Shown: piece by piece, positions 34,528 through 41,367 of the stretch
Layout: each line of letters opens with the position of its first letter
How positions within the stretch are numbered: the stretch's first letter is position 1
From: an uncultured Candidatus Melainabacteria bacterium
Lineage (GTDB): Bacteria > Cyanobacteriota > Vampirovibrionia > Gastranaerophilales > Gastranaerophilaceae
Assembly: GCA_949398305.1 (NCBI GenBank)
Contig: CASLVD010000010.1
Location: forward strand, 1 to 41,367
Length of the DNA: 41,367 bases
Direction: 5' to 3'
Program-made: the position numbers and the translations under genes
The notes under the pieces: model-generated
Seen by the model: only the letters and a program-made list of their open reading frames with translations
The model's database searches: none
Told to the model about the DNA's origin: nothing

Positions 34528-34922
34528 AAAAATTATTAGTTTCATTGATGGCATTATCAGTATTATCAGTTGGTTCATCTGCTATGGCAGGACAATTATC
34601 TAATGCCCTAAACAACGCAGCTAACAAAGTTAACAAAGCTGAAAGCAACATGACCCAAGCTCAAAAAGATGCAGCTAAACGTCAGGAAGAAAGACAAAAA
34701 GCTGCAGAAAAACAAAAACAAGAATGGCAGAAAAAACAAGAACAAGCAAAAAAAGACGCTGAAGCAAGACAAAAAGCTAACCAAAAAGCCGCAGAACAAA
34801 GAAAAAAAGAGTGGCAAAAACAAAAAGAACAAGCTCAAAAAGATGCTCAAGCAAGACAAAATGCAAGAAATAAAGAAATCCAAAAGAAAAAAGATGCCTG
34901 GAACACATTACTAGGTAAATAA
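34524..34922 (+). CDS. Exported repeat coiled-coil protein
   Basis: 132 residues. Signal peptide MKKLLVSLMALSVLSVGSSA with cleavage at AMA/GQ. The mature protein is one long charged helix made of two 29-residue repeats (about 54-111) that share QKAAE(K/Q), EWQK, EQA and KDA at the same positions. Lys, Gln, Ala and Glu dominate. GAGAAG lies before the ATG. Function unknown; the shape suggests a periplasmic rod or spacer. A strong terminator follows. Confidence 0.8.
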   Translation: MKKLLVSLMALSVLSVGSSAMAGQLSNALNNAANKVNKAESNMTQAQKDAAKRQEERQKAAEKQKQEWQKKQEQAKKDAEARQKANQKAAEQRKKEWQKQKEQAQKDAQARQNARNKEIQKKKDAWNTLLGK

Positions 34923-34929
34923 TTCTTTT

Positions 34930-34958
34930 AAAAAGCTCCTTATTAAAGGAGCTTTTTT
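34930..34958 (+). terminator. Terminator of the coiled-coil pair
   Basis: AAAAAGCTCCTT and AAGGAGCTTTTT form a perfect 12-bp stem around ATTA, the same loop as at the rpsP terminator. Confidence 0.9.
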
Positions 34959-34984
34959 AGTATTGTAAAAATCCGGCTTATAAA

Positions 34985-35013
34985 TTGCCCTTAAAAAATG
35001 TCCGTGTTATGAT
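34985..35013 (+). promoter_or_regulatory. Promoter of the acetolactate synthase gene
   Basis: TTGCCC (34985-34990), 17 nt, TATGAT (35008-35013). Transcription from about 35020 excludes the longest reading frame start at 34985 and favours the ATG at 35045. Confidence 0.6.
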
Positions 35014-35044
35014 AGTAAAAGTCAGACAAGGGATACATTTATTC

Positions 35045-36676
35045 ATGCTAATTAAAGAAAATACAAAAATAATGAAAGGTTCAAAAATATTGTTTGAAAC
35101 ACTTAAATCTTTAGGTGTTGATACTATTTTCGGGTATCCCGGCGGAGTTGTATTAGATATTTATAACGAATTATATAACCAGACTGACATCAAACATATT
35201 TTAACCAGACACGAACAGGCGGCAGTACACGCCGCAGAAGGTTATGCCCGCGAAAGCGGCAAATGCGGAGTTGTACTTGTAACATCCGGACCGGGCGCAA
35301 CAAATACAGTATCAGGAATCGTTAACGCTTACCTTGACGGATTTCCGCTTATTGTTTTAACAGGTCAGGTATTTAAAAATCTTCTTGGTAAGAATGCATT
35401 TCAAGAAGCCAATATCTGCGATATTACAAAATCCTGTACTAAAAAAGTCTTTCAAATCACATCAGCATCTCAAATTCAATCTGTACTTACAGATGCAGTA
35501 AACACAGCTATGGAAGGTAAAAAAGGCCCTGTTGTTATTGATCTGGTAAAAGACATTTTTACTCAAGAAGCTCAATTTGAACAAATAAAACCAAATAAAT
35601 CAGAATTGCCGTTTTTTGGCAGTCCGCTGACAAAAATATCAGAAAGAATTCAAAACTCACAAAGACCTGTAATCGCAGCCGGAGGCGGAGTTCTTCATTC
35701 AAAAGCAGAAAATGAATTATATGATTTTGCAAAAAGATTTAATATTCCTGTTGTTGATACAATGATGGGACTTGGGACTTATCCGCAGGATGATATCAAT
35801 TACTTCGGTATGATTGGAATATTTGGCGATAAAGCCGCAAACGAAATTATTAAAGAATCTGATTTAATTATTTCGCTTGGTGCAAGATTTAACGACAGAA
35901 TAACCTGTATGTTCAAAGATATCGACCTGTCTGAAAAATTTATTCAGGTAGATTTGAATAAAAACGAGATTTCAAACTTTATTAAAGCTTCAGATTTTGT
36001 AATAGCTGATATTAAACAGTTTTTAACAGAGTTAAGTGAACTGGCAAAAAACTCTTCAATGAATTTTTCTAAATGGGCAGATTCAGCACAAGCCTATAAA
36101 TCCCAAAACGTAATCCGTGAGCGCAAAACAAACCTTATGCACTCATTTGAAGTTATAAGAAAAATCGAAGAATTTACCAAAAATAAAAATATAACCTTTA
36201 CATCAGAAGTCGGACAACACCAATTATGGGCTGTTCAGAATCTGAAATTTAACAAAGAACGTAAAATATTTGTTTCAGGAGGTTCGGGAACTATGGGATT
36301 CGGATTTCCTGCGGCAATCGGTGCAGCTATTGCTTCACCTGATAAAGAAGTTGTTTGTATAACGGGTGACGGCTCTTTCCAAATGAGTCTGCCGGAACTT
36401 GCAACATGCGCTGATTATAATTTAAATATAAAAATTATAATTTTAAATAACGGATATCTGGGTATGGTTCGTCAGCTACAGGAAAAACTCTGTAACAGCC
36501 GTTACTCGGAAACAAAAATATCCAACCCTGATTTTGTTACACTTGCTAAAAGTTACAATATAAATGCCCTAAGAGTAACAAAAACAGATGAAATTACCCC
36601 GGCTTTAGAAAAAGCATTTTCTACTAAAGAAACTTTTGTACTCGATTTTACAGTAGAACCAATGGAAATTTTATAA
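35045..36676 (+). CDS. ilvB: Acetolactate synthase, large (catalytic) subunit
   Basis: ThDP enzyme that joins two pyruvates, or pyruvate and 2-oxobutyrate, for branched-chain amino acids. About 543 residues. N-terminal FGYPGGVVLDIYN, catalytic Glu in RHEQAAVHAAEGYAR, SGPGATNTVSGI, and the ThDP site GDGSFQMSLPEL with NNGYLGMV about 25 residues on. The start at 35045 has AAGGGA 11 nt upstream; ATG 35072 is an alternative. No ilvN regulatory subunit follows, so it may be encoded elsewhere or the enzyme may be catabolic (AlsS-like). Confidence 0.92.
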   Translation: MLIKENTKIMKGSKILFETLKSLGVDTIFGYPGGVVLDIYNELYNQTDIKHILTRHEQAAVHAAEGYARESGKCGVVLVTSGPGATNTVSGIVNAYLDGFPLIVLTGQVFKNLLGKNAFQEANICDITKSCTKKVFQITSASQIQSVLTDAVNTAMEGKKGPVVIDLVKDIFTQEAQFEQIKPNKSELPFFGSPLTKISERIQNSQRPVIAAGGGVLHSKAENELYDFAKRFNIPVVDTMMGLGTYPQDDINYFGMIGIFGDKAANEIIKESDLIISLGARFNDRITCMFKDIDLSEKFIQVDLNKNEISNFIKASDFVIADIKQFLTELSELAKNSSMNFSKWADSAQAYKSQNVIRERKTNLMHSFEVIRKIEEFTKNKNITFTSEVGQHQLWAVQNLKFNKERKIFVSGGSGTMGFGFPAAIGAAIASPDKEVVCITGDGSFQMSLPELATCADYNLNIKIIILNNGYLGMVRQLQEKLCNSRYSETKISNPDFVTLAKSYNINALRVTKTDEITPALEKAFSTKETFVLDFTVEPMEIL

Positions 36677-36730
36677 AACAAATAGTTATTACCCCGCGTA
36701 TATAGTGAATTAAGAGGCTTGAACAATAAT

Positions 36731-36913
36731 ATGAATGAAACAGTAATAAAAGAAATTAAATCAATATACTCCGCACGCATAAAATCAGACAATCCGGCTG
36801 CAATTACTCCGGAAATCCAAACAATTAAACCTGAAAAGAAAGCTAATAAATCTTTTTTCAACGGCGTAATTGATAAATTAAACATTATCGTATCAAAAGA
36901 CAAAAAGGACTAA
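36731..36913 (+). CDS. Small hypothetical protein
   Basis: 60 residues from the ATG at 36731 (TTG at 36719 possible): NETVIKEIKSIYSARIKSDN, then a Pro/Lys linker and SFFNGVIDKLNIIVSKDK. Composition is protein-like, with an amphipathic end. AAGAGG is 13 nt upstream, a rather long spacing. It lies 54 nt after the acetolactate synthase gene and overlaps the convergent gene by 4 nt. It is not an IlvN-type ACT protein. Coding status is uncertain. Confidence 0.45.
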   Translation: MNETVIKEIKSIYSARIKSDNPAAITPEIQTIKPEKKANKSFFNGVIDKLNIIVSKDKKD

Positions 36914-37428
36914 TGACATCCTCCACAGCCACCGCAATTTCCCCCGCAAGAGGATTTAAAAAGATCTGTAAAATCAAAAACCTTGTCATTTAATACAGCC
37001 TCAATCACAACAGGATAGAGTTTCTTGCTAACTGCAAAAAGTTCTTGTGCAAATTCATCAATATGAGTAGTATTTCCGATTAAAACAGGATATTGCGCTA
37101 ATATTTTACCATAAAATTTATCAGTTTCAACAACATGAACAGTAACCCCGCTTACTTTTACACCTGCTAAAAACGCATCTTTAACAGGTTCACCGCCTTT
37201 AAAAGCGGGAAGAATTGAGGGGTAAAGATTTAAAATAGAACAGTTTGTATTTATTTTAAATTCTGATTCAAAACCTGTCAATACAACTAAATCAAATTTT
37301 TCATCAAGCTGATTCACAACCTGAATTTCAACATCTTTACATTCAAAATATTTTTCAATTGCGGCAATAATTTCCTTATTATCTGAATCAATAATTGCAA
37401 GTTTTTTAGTCATTATCCGATTTTCCAT
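36910..37428 (-). CDS. Degenerate formyltransferase-fold protein with Cys-rich tail
   Basis: 172 residues. The middle matches glycinamide-ribonucleotide formyltransferase (PurN-like): LNLYPSILPAFKGG, VSGVTVHVVET and the C-terminal helix LYPVVIEAVL. The catalytic Asn is kept, but the His of NxHPS is Tyr (NLYPS), and the Asp of the DGGPV loop appears as FYGKI, so formyl transfer is unlikely. The N-terminus is shorter than PurN. It ends in SSCGGNCGGCGGCH, four Cys and a His that could bind metal or a cluster. The start may instead be the ATG at 37413. Confidence 0.75.
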   Translation of the reverse strand: MENRIMTKKLAIIDSDNKEIIAAIEKYFECKDVEIQVVNQLDEKFDLVVLTGFESEFKINTNCSILNLYPSILPAFKGGEPVKDAFLAGVKVSGVTVHVVETDKFYGKILAQYPVLIGNTTHIDEFAQELFAVSKKLYPVVIEAVLNDKVFDFTDLFKSSCGGNCGGCGGCH

Positions 37429-37509
37429 TGTTTTTTATTAAATTTTATTACAAAAATATCAAAAAATATATTCAGATGTTTTACAATAAAAACACTAAAA
37501 GGAGAAAGA

Positions 37510-37935
37510 ATGCAAATACACACTAATTATTCATATCGAAACAATCCGTATTTTGGAATAAAAGTTCCAACAATCACAGCTCTTGAAGCCGCTTCCGGAT
37601 GCTTTTTAAATAACTGTAAACTATCAAACAAAAGACAATCAAGATTATTATTTGATTTAACCGGTCTCGATCCGGTAAGAACAAATAAATATCCGATAGG
37701 AGATATTTATCGTCTTATGAAACATCAAATAATAAAACAGCATCCTGAACTGGGAGAAGCAGCAGATCGTATACACGCAAAACTTGCAGGGACTCTCAGA
37801 ACATTTTTACCGGAAGATGAAATTATATTTAAAAGTCAATTAAAAAAAGCCATACAAGAAGAAATGAAAAAATTAGGCACGCGAAAAGTAGAACTTGAGC
37901 CATTTAACGTAAAAGAATTATACGAAAGATATTAA
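37510..37935 (+). CDS. Hypothetical protein with an NPYFG N-terminus
   Basis: 141 residues, not recognised. A disordered N-terminus (NYSYRNNPYFGIKVPT) leads into a compact helical domain with LFDLTGLDPVRTNKYP, MKHQIIKQHPELGEAADRIHAKL and a basic C-terminus. No signal peptide or membrane segment. AAAGGAG lies 6 nt before the ATG. Monocistronic with its own terminator. The N-terminal F-G motif after a polar stretch resembles that of the gene at 1-1177 (TISFSGNG). Confidence 0.75.
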   Translation: MQIHTNYSYRNNPYFGIKVPTITALEAASGCFLNNCKLSNKRQSRLLFDLTGLDPVRTNKYPIGDIYRLMKHQIIKQHPELGEAADRIHAKLAGTLRTFLPEDEIIFKSQLKKAIQEEMKKLGTRKVELEPFNVKELYERY

Positions 37936-37938
37936 TAA

Positions 37939-37970
37939 AAAACAGGTGTGCATTAAAGTACACCTGTTTT
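37939..37970. terminator. Bidirectional terminator (37510 gene and oadB)
   Basis: AAAACAGGTGT and ACACCTGTTTT, an 11-bp perfect stem with a 10-nt loop and A/T runs on both sides, between convergent genes. Confidence 0.9.
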
Positions 37971-37997
37971 AATTTTAAGAGAATTTTACCATATATC

Positions 37998-39203
37998 TTA
38001 GTGACAAAGTGCAAGCAATACACCTGCTGCAACAGCAGATCCAATTACACCAGCAACGTTTGGTCCCATAGCGTGCATTAGCAAGTAGTTTTGAGAATTG
38101 TATTCTAAGCCTACTTTATTTGATACACGAGCCGCCATCGGAACAGCTGAAACACCTGCAGATCCAATTAACGGATTGATTAATTTAGGTTCAACCCCTT
38201 TGATTTTTGCACTAATTTTAATACAAACATTCATTAACTTAGCCATCAATACACCTGCTGCTGTCGCAAAGCTGAATGCTATAATACCCAACAGCAAGAT
38301 GAATAATGTTTGAACAGTTAAAAATTGTTCTGCTGATAATTTTGAACCAACTGATAATCCTAAGAAAATAGTAACGATGTTAATCAAAGCGTTTTGCATT
38401 GTATCAGATAATCTGTCAACAACGCCGCATTCTTTACAAAGGTTACCGAATGTCAACGCACCAACTAACGGACAAGCATCAGGTAAGAAAATTATACATA
38501 ACCCTAATACTACAAGAGGGAAAATGATTTTTTCTCTTTTTGATACAGAACGAAGTTGATCCATTTGGATTTGACGTTCTTTATCGTTAGTTAACAATTT
38601 CATAATAGGCGGCTGAATAACAGGAACTAACGCCATATAAGAGTATGCAGCAACTGCAATTGCACCTAAAAGTTCAGGAGCAAGTTTTGAAGTTACATAG
38701 ATTGATGTTGGACCATCAGCGCCGCCGATGATACCGATTGCACCTGATTGAGGAAGTGTAAAGCCAAAACAGCAAAGAGCTAAAAGTAAAGCACCAAAAA
38801 TACCGAATTGAGCCGCACCGCCTAAAAGTGCAGTTTTAGGATTCGCAATCAACGGACCAAAGTCAGTCATAGCACCAACACCCATAAAGATAATCAAAGG
38901 GAACAAACCTTTATGAATACCTGCTTCATAAATAATTCCCAAGAATCCTGTAGGCTCAGCAATACCTGCCATCGGAATATTTGACAACAAGCCGCCGAAT
39001 GCGATAGGTACTAATAACAACGGTTCATATTGTTTTTTAATACCTAACCATAATAAGAACAAACAGATAATTAGCATTATCGGATGTCCAAACTGATGCA
39101 AAAACTGTTCCACACCGCTTGTAATAGCAGGATCAGCTTTTTCAATCATGTTATAAATCCCTGTAGAGTGCCACAGTTCTAATAAACCTTCTGATAATAT
39201 CAT
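37998..39203 (-). CDS. oadB: Na+-pumping oxaloacetate decarboxylase, beta subunit
   Basis: Integral membrane subunit that decarboxylates carboxybiotin and pumps Na+ outwards. 401 residues with about nine membrane helices. Family motifs: [16 protein letters not shown] (the essential Asp), [24 protein letters not shown] and [14 protein letters not shown]. Related GcdB/MmdB subunits look alike; the alpha subunit here decides for oxaloacetate. 18 nt after oadA. Confidence 0.94.
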   Translation of the reverse strand: MILSEGLLELWHSTGIYNMIEKADPAITSGVEQFLHQFGHPIMLIICLFLLWLGIKKQYEPLLLVPIAFGGLLSNIPMAGIAEPTGFLGIIYEAGIHKGLFPLIIFMGVGAMTDFGPLIANPKTALLGGAAQFGIFGALLLALCCFGFTLPQSGAIGIIGGADGPTSIYVTSKLAPELLGAIAVAAYSYMALVPVIQPPIMKLLTNDKERQIQMDQLRSVSKREKIIFPLVVLGLCIIFLPDACPLVGALTFGNLCKECGVVDRLSDTMQNALINIVTIFLGLSVGSKLSAEQFLTVQTLFILLLGIIAFSFATAAGVLMAKLMNVCIKISAKIKGVEPKLINPLIGSAGVSAVPMAARVSNKVGLEYNSQNYLLMHAMGPNVAGVIGSAVAAGVLLALCH

Positions 39204-39221
39204 CTTGTATTTACCCCCCGC

Positions 39222-41012
39222 TTAACCTACAGTTACCAATACTTGACCTGTTTGAACTTTGTTACCGACTTCGATTTCAACAGATTTTACAGTACCTGAC
39301 ACCGGTGATTTAATTTCTGTTTCCATTTTCATAGCTTCAACAACTGCGATTACATCACCTTCTGCGATTGAATCACCTTCTGTAACCAATACTTTTAATA
39401 CATTACCAGGTAAAGCGGCTTTAACAGGAGTTCCTTCACCGGCATCTGCTGCTTTTGCTTCAATACCTTCTTTAACGCTGAAGTCGAATAATTTACCGTT
39501 AACAGTAGCTTTTCCGCCTTCTAATGCAACTGCATATTTTTTACCGTTGATTGTTACAGTGTAACCGTTTCCGGCAGGTTCACAAGATGATGGAGTTTCT
39601 GATTTAACTTCGTTTTTACGAACACCGATTGTACCTTTACCTTGTAAGAACAAGATACCTTTTTCTTTACAAGCAGCTGAGATAAATAAGTTTTCATCAT
39701 TAACTTCAAGACCAGCATCTTCAAGACGTTTTTGAGCGGCTTTAAGTCCTTTTGTTTCGTCTTTATCGTTAATATCAACAACAGTTTCTGTTGTAGGCTG
39801 TAAACCTAATTGTTCTTCTGCAATTTTAACAACTTCAGGATCCGGAGCACAAGGAGTTTTTCCAAAATATCCAAGTACCATTTTACCGTAACCTTCAGCA
39901 ATTTTCTTCCAGGAACCGAACATTACATTGTTAAATGCTTGTTGGAAATAGAATTGTGAAACAGGAGTTACAGATGTTCCGAAACCGCCTTTTTCTACAA
40001 CTTCTTTCATTGCCGCAACAACTTGAGGATATTTATCCATTAAGTTGTTATCACGTAACATTTGAGTGTTAGCTGTCAAAGCTCCGCCTGGAAGCGGTGA
40101 TTGAATAATCATAGGATTAACTGCAAGCGCTTCAGGAGGCAAGAAGTAATCTTTCATACATTCTTTAAAGATTTCTTCTGTTTCAAGAATTTTTTCTACA
40201 TCAATACCCAAATCGTATTCTGTACCTTTTAAAGCGTGCCACATTGAAACGATATCCGGTTGAGCTGTTCCGCCTGAAACAGGTTTCATAGATAAGTCGA
40301 TACAATTAGCTCCGCCTTCTAATGCTGCTAAGTAAGCTGACAAGCCTGTACCTGCTGTTTCGTGAGAGTGGAATCTGATATCAGCATCAGCACCAAGAAT
40401 TTCACGAGTTCTTTTAATTGTTTCAAATACTTTTCTAGGTGAAGATGTACCTGAAGCATCTTTAAATGCAAGAGAATCAAATTCAATACCTGCATCTAAG
40501 ATTGATCTAAGTACTCTTTCATAGAAATCAACATCATGAGCACCTGTACAACCGATAGGTAATTCCATCATTGTGATTGTAACTTCGTGTTTCAAACCGT
40601 GTTTTTTAATACATTGGCTTGAATATAACAAGTTGTTAACATCATTTAAAGCATCAAAGTTTCTGATAGTAGTTACACCGTGTTTTGCAAACATTTTAGC
40701 GTGTAAATCAATAACGTCACGAGGTTGAGAATCCAAACCAACAACGTTAACACCACGTGCTAAAGATTGTAAATTGATATCAGGACCAACTGCTGCTCTG
40801 ATTTTATCCATTGTTTCAAAAGCATTTTCGTTACAGTAAAAAATCGGAGATTGGAATCTTGCACCACCTGCAACTTCAAAGTGTCTGATACCGGCATCTA
40901 CTGCTGATTTTAAAGCAGGTAGGAAGTCATCAACAAAAACTCTTGCCCCGTAAACTGATTGGAAACCATCTCTAAAAGATGTGTCCATAACTTTAATAAG
41001 TTTTTTTCCCAT
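39222..41012 (-). CDS. oadA: Oxaloacetate decarboxylase, alpha subunit with biotin domain
   Basis: Cytosolic carboxyltransferase that moves CO2 from oxaloacetate to biotin. 596 residues. The TIM barrel starts MDTSFRDGFQS and has the carbamylated Lys region LAFKDASGTSSP and metal-ligand RFHSHETAGTG; a conserved PYC_OADA domain follows (LPGGALTANT, GTSVTPVSQF). The C-terminal biotinyl domain (about 525-596) has VVEAMKMETEI with the biotinylated Lys between the two Met. An Asp/Glu-rich linker precedes it. Good ribosome binding site. Methylmalonyl-CoA and pyruvate carboxylase B subunits are related, but the oadG-oadA-oadB order supports this role. Confidence 0.95.
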   Translation of the reverse strand: MGKKLIKVMDTSFRDGFQSVYGARVFVDDFLPALKSAVDAGIRHFEVAGGARFQSPIFYCNENAFETMDKIRAAVGPDINLQSLARGVNVVGLDSQPRDVIDLHAKMFAKHGVTTIRNFDALNDVNNLLYSSQCIKKHGLKHEVTITMMELPIGCTGAHDVDFYERVLRSILDAGIEFDSLAFKDASGTSSPRKVFETIKRTREILGADADIRFHSHETAGTGLSAYLAALEGGANCIDLSMKPVSGGTAQPDIVSMWHALKGTEYDLGIDVEKILETEEIFKECMKDYFLPPEALAVNPMIIQSPLPGGALTANTQMLRDNNLMDKYPQVVAAMKEVVEKGGFGTSVTPVSQFYFQQAFNNVMFGSWKKIAEGYGKMVLGYFGKTPCAPDPEVVKIAEEQLGLQPTTETVVDINDKDETKGLKAAQKRLEDAGLEVNDENLFISAACKEKGILFLQGKGTIGVRKNEVKSETPSSCEPAGNGYTVTINGKKYAVALEGGKATVNGKLFDFSVKEGIEAKAADAGEGTPVKAALPGNVLKVLVTEGDSIAEGDVIAVVEAMKMETEIKSPVSGTVKSVEIEVGNKVQTGQVLVTVG

Positions 41013-41042
41013 TTTATTTTCCTTTCGTTTATTAAACTAAAA

Positions 41043-41282
41043 TTAATTTCCTCTTTTTGCCATAATAGCAGCAATTGCAACAGCAATTGCTTCATCTACA
41101 TTTGCAGCTGTTTTTTTCACTGTTGTTTTAACTTCTTCAACAGCTTCAGGGAATAACTTGTTCAAATATTGAACAACGTTTTTCAAAATAAACATTGCAA
41201 AAATTAAAATTGTCAAAAAGCATAGTACAAAACCCATGCCCATACCGAGTAATACTAACCCGTTTGAAAGTGTTCCACTCAT
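41043..41282 (-). CDS. oadG: Oxaloacetate decarboxylase, gamma subunit
   Basis: 79 residues: one N-terminal membrane helix (LVLLGMGMGFVLCFLTILIF), then a charged Ala-rich linker and a short C-terminus. This subunit anchors the alpha and beta subunits. Size, single helix and operon position support the call; sequence alone is not decisive. Its ATG overlaps the stop codon of the upstream gene (ATGA). Confidence 0.85.
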   Translation of the reverse strand: MSGTLSNGLVLLGMGMGFVLCFLTILIFAMFILKNVVQYLNKLFPEAVEEVKTTVKKTAANVDEAIAVAIAAIMAKRGN

Positions 41283-41367
41283 AAAATATCTCCTATTGTA
41301 AGTACTAATTCTTTCTCATTTTGAGTTTGCAAAACAAGAGCTCCGTTAGCATCAACACTCTTAGCAA
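41279..41367 (-). CDS. birA: C-terminal end of a probable biotin-protein ligase (partial)
   Basis: The 28 residues to the window edge read AKSVDANGALVLQTQ and then ELVLTIGDIL before a TGA at 41281-41279. This pattern (D-x-x-GAL-V, then the G-D/E ending) is that of the small C-terminal domain of BirA-type biotin ligases. The TGA overlaps the oadG ATG by 4 nt. Placing biotin ligase directly before its likely substrate, OadA, fits. The call rests on a short stretch. Confidence 0.6.
   Translation of the reverse strand, partial: AKSVDANGALVLQTQNEKELVLTIGDIL

Noticed and set aside
34608-34883. Long open frame antisense to the coiled-coil gene, rich in Phe, Leu and Ser
   Set aside because: It is the reverse reading of the Lys/Gln/Glu repeat codons and has no ribosome binding site.

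Overview
The window is AT-rich bacterial chromosome with densely packed genes, short operons on both strands and many clear intrinsic terminators. There is no sign of a phage, insertion sequence or CRISPR array. The best fit is a non-photosynthetic, fermentative relative of the Cyanobacteria (the Melainabacteria/Vampirovibrionia, probably Gastranaerophilales). This is inference. It rests on an OmpR-type regulator that reads like cyanobacterial RpaA, a YidC with a long insert in the periplasmic loop where cyanobacterial YidC also has one, prepilins with the core GFTLAEVLITLGIIG, a single-chain pyruvate:ferredoxin oxidoreductase, and a biotin-dependent sodium-pumping oxaloacetate decarboxylase.

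Layout. 1-1177 is the 5' part of an unrecognised gene with a possible RelA/SpoT-like fold. 1382-6569 holds nifJ-type PFOR, then tatD and tlyA. 6561-10223 (minus) holds an XRE regulator, polA and a small exported protein. 10491-10943 is a lone orphan gene. 10999-14273 (minus) is the tig-clpP-clpX operon, divergent from rpsP (14531). A convergent rpaA-like regulator (14964-15662) is divergent from speD. 16360-23016 (minus) is an eight-gene envelope operon: acyltransferase, nitrilase, dacB, GT2, Gfo/Idh, CDP-alcohol transferase, trmL, nnrD. A tRNA-Pro, yidC and queA follow.

25495-29786 is the most unusual part: two type IV pilin-like genes, a lytic transglycosylase, an Orn/Lys/Arg-decarboxylase-like protein and a PilZ protein. 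The second pilin gene (27364-28088, minus) starts behind a good ribosome binding site but is thrown out of frame by a run of nine G thirteen codons in. A tenth G would restore a complete 241-residue prepilin. This looks like a slipped-strand ON/OFF switch, here in the OFF state, in an operon with a probable c-di-GMP receptor.

30021-37935 holds small secreted proteins, HU, DedA, a PHP phosphoesterase, RNase PH, a translationally coupled pair of coiled-coil exported proteins, an acetolactate synthase and a formyltransferase-fold protein that has lost its catalytic residues and gained a cysteine-rich tail. 37998-41367 (minus) is birA-oadG-oadA-oadB: the biotin ligase overlaps the decarboxylase it probably biotinylates.

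How it fits together: pyruvate and oxaloacetate metabolism (PFOR, Oad pump, acetolactate synthase) indicates an anaerobe that gains energy partly from sodium-coupled decarboxylation. The middle of the window is envelope building and surface structures. Several genes lack a Shine-Dalgarno sequence and have a -10-like hexamer exactly 6 nt before the ATG, which suggests leaderless mRNAs.
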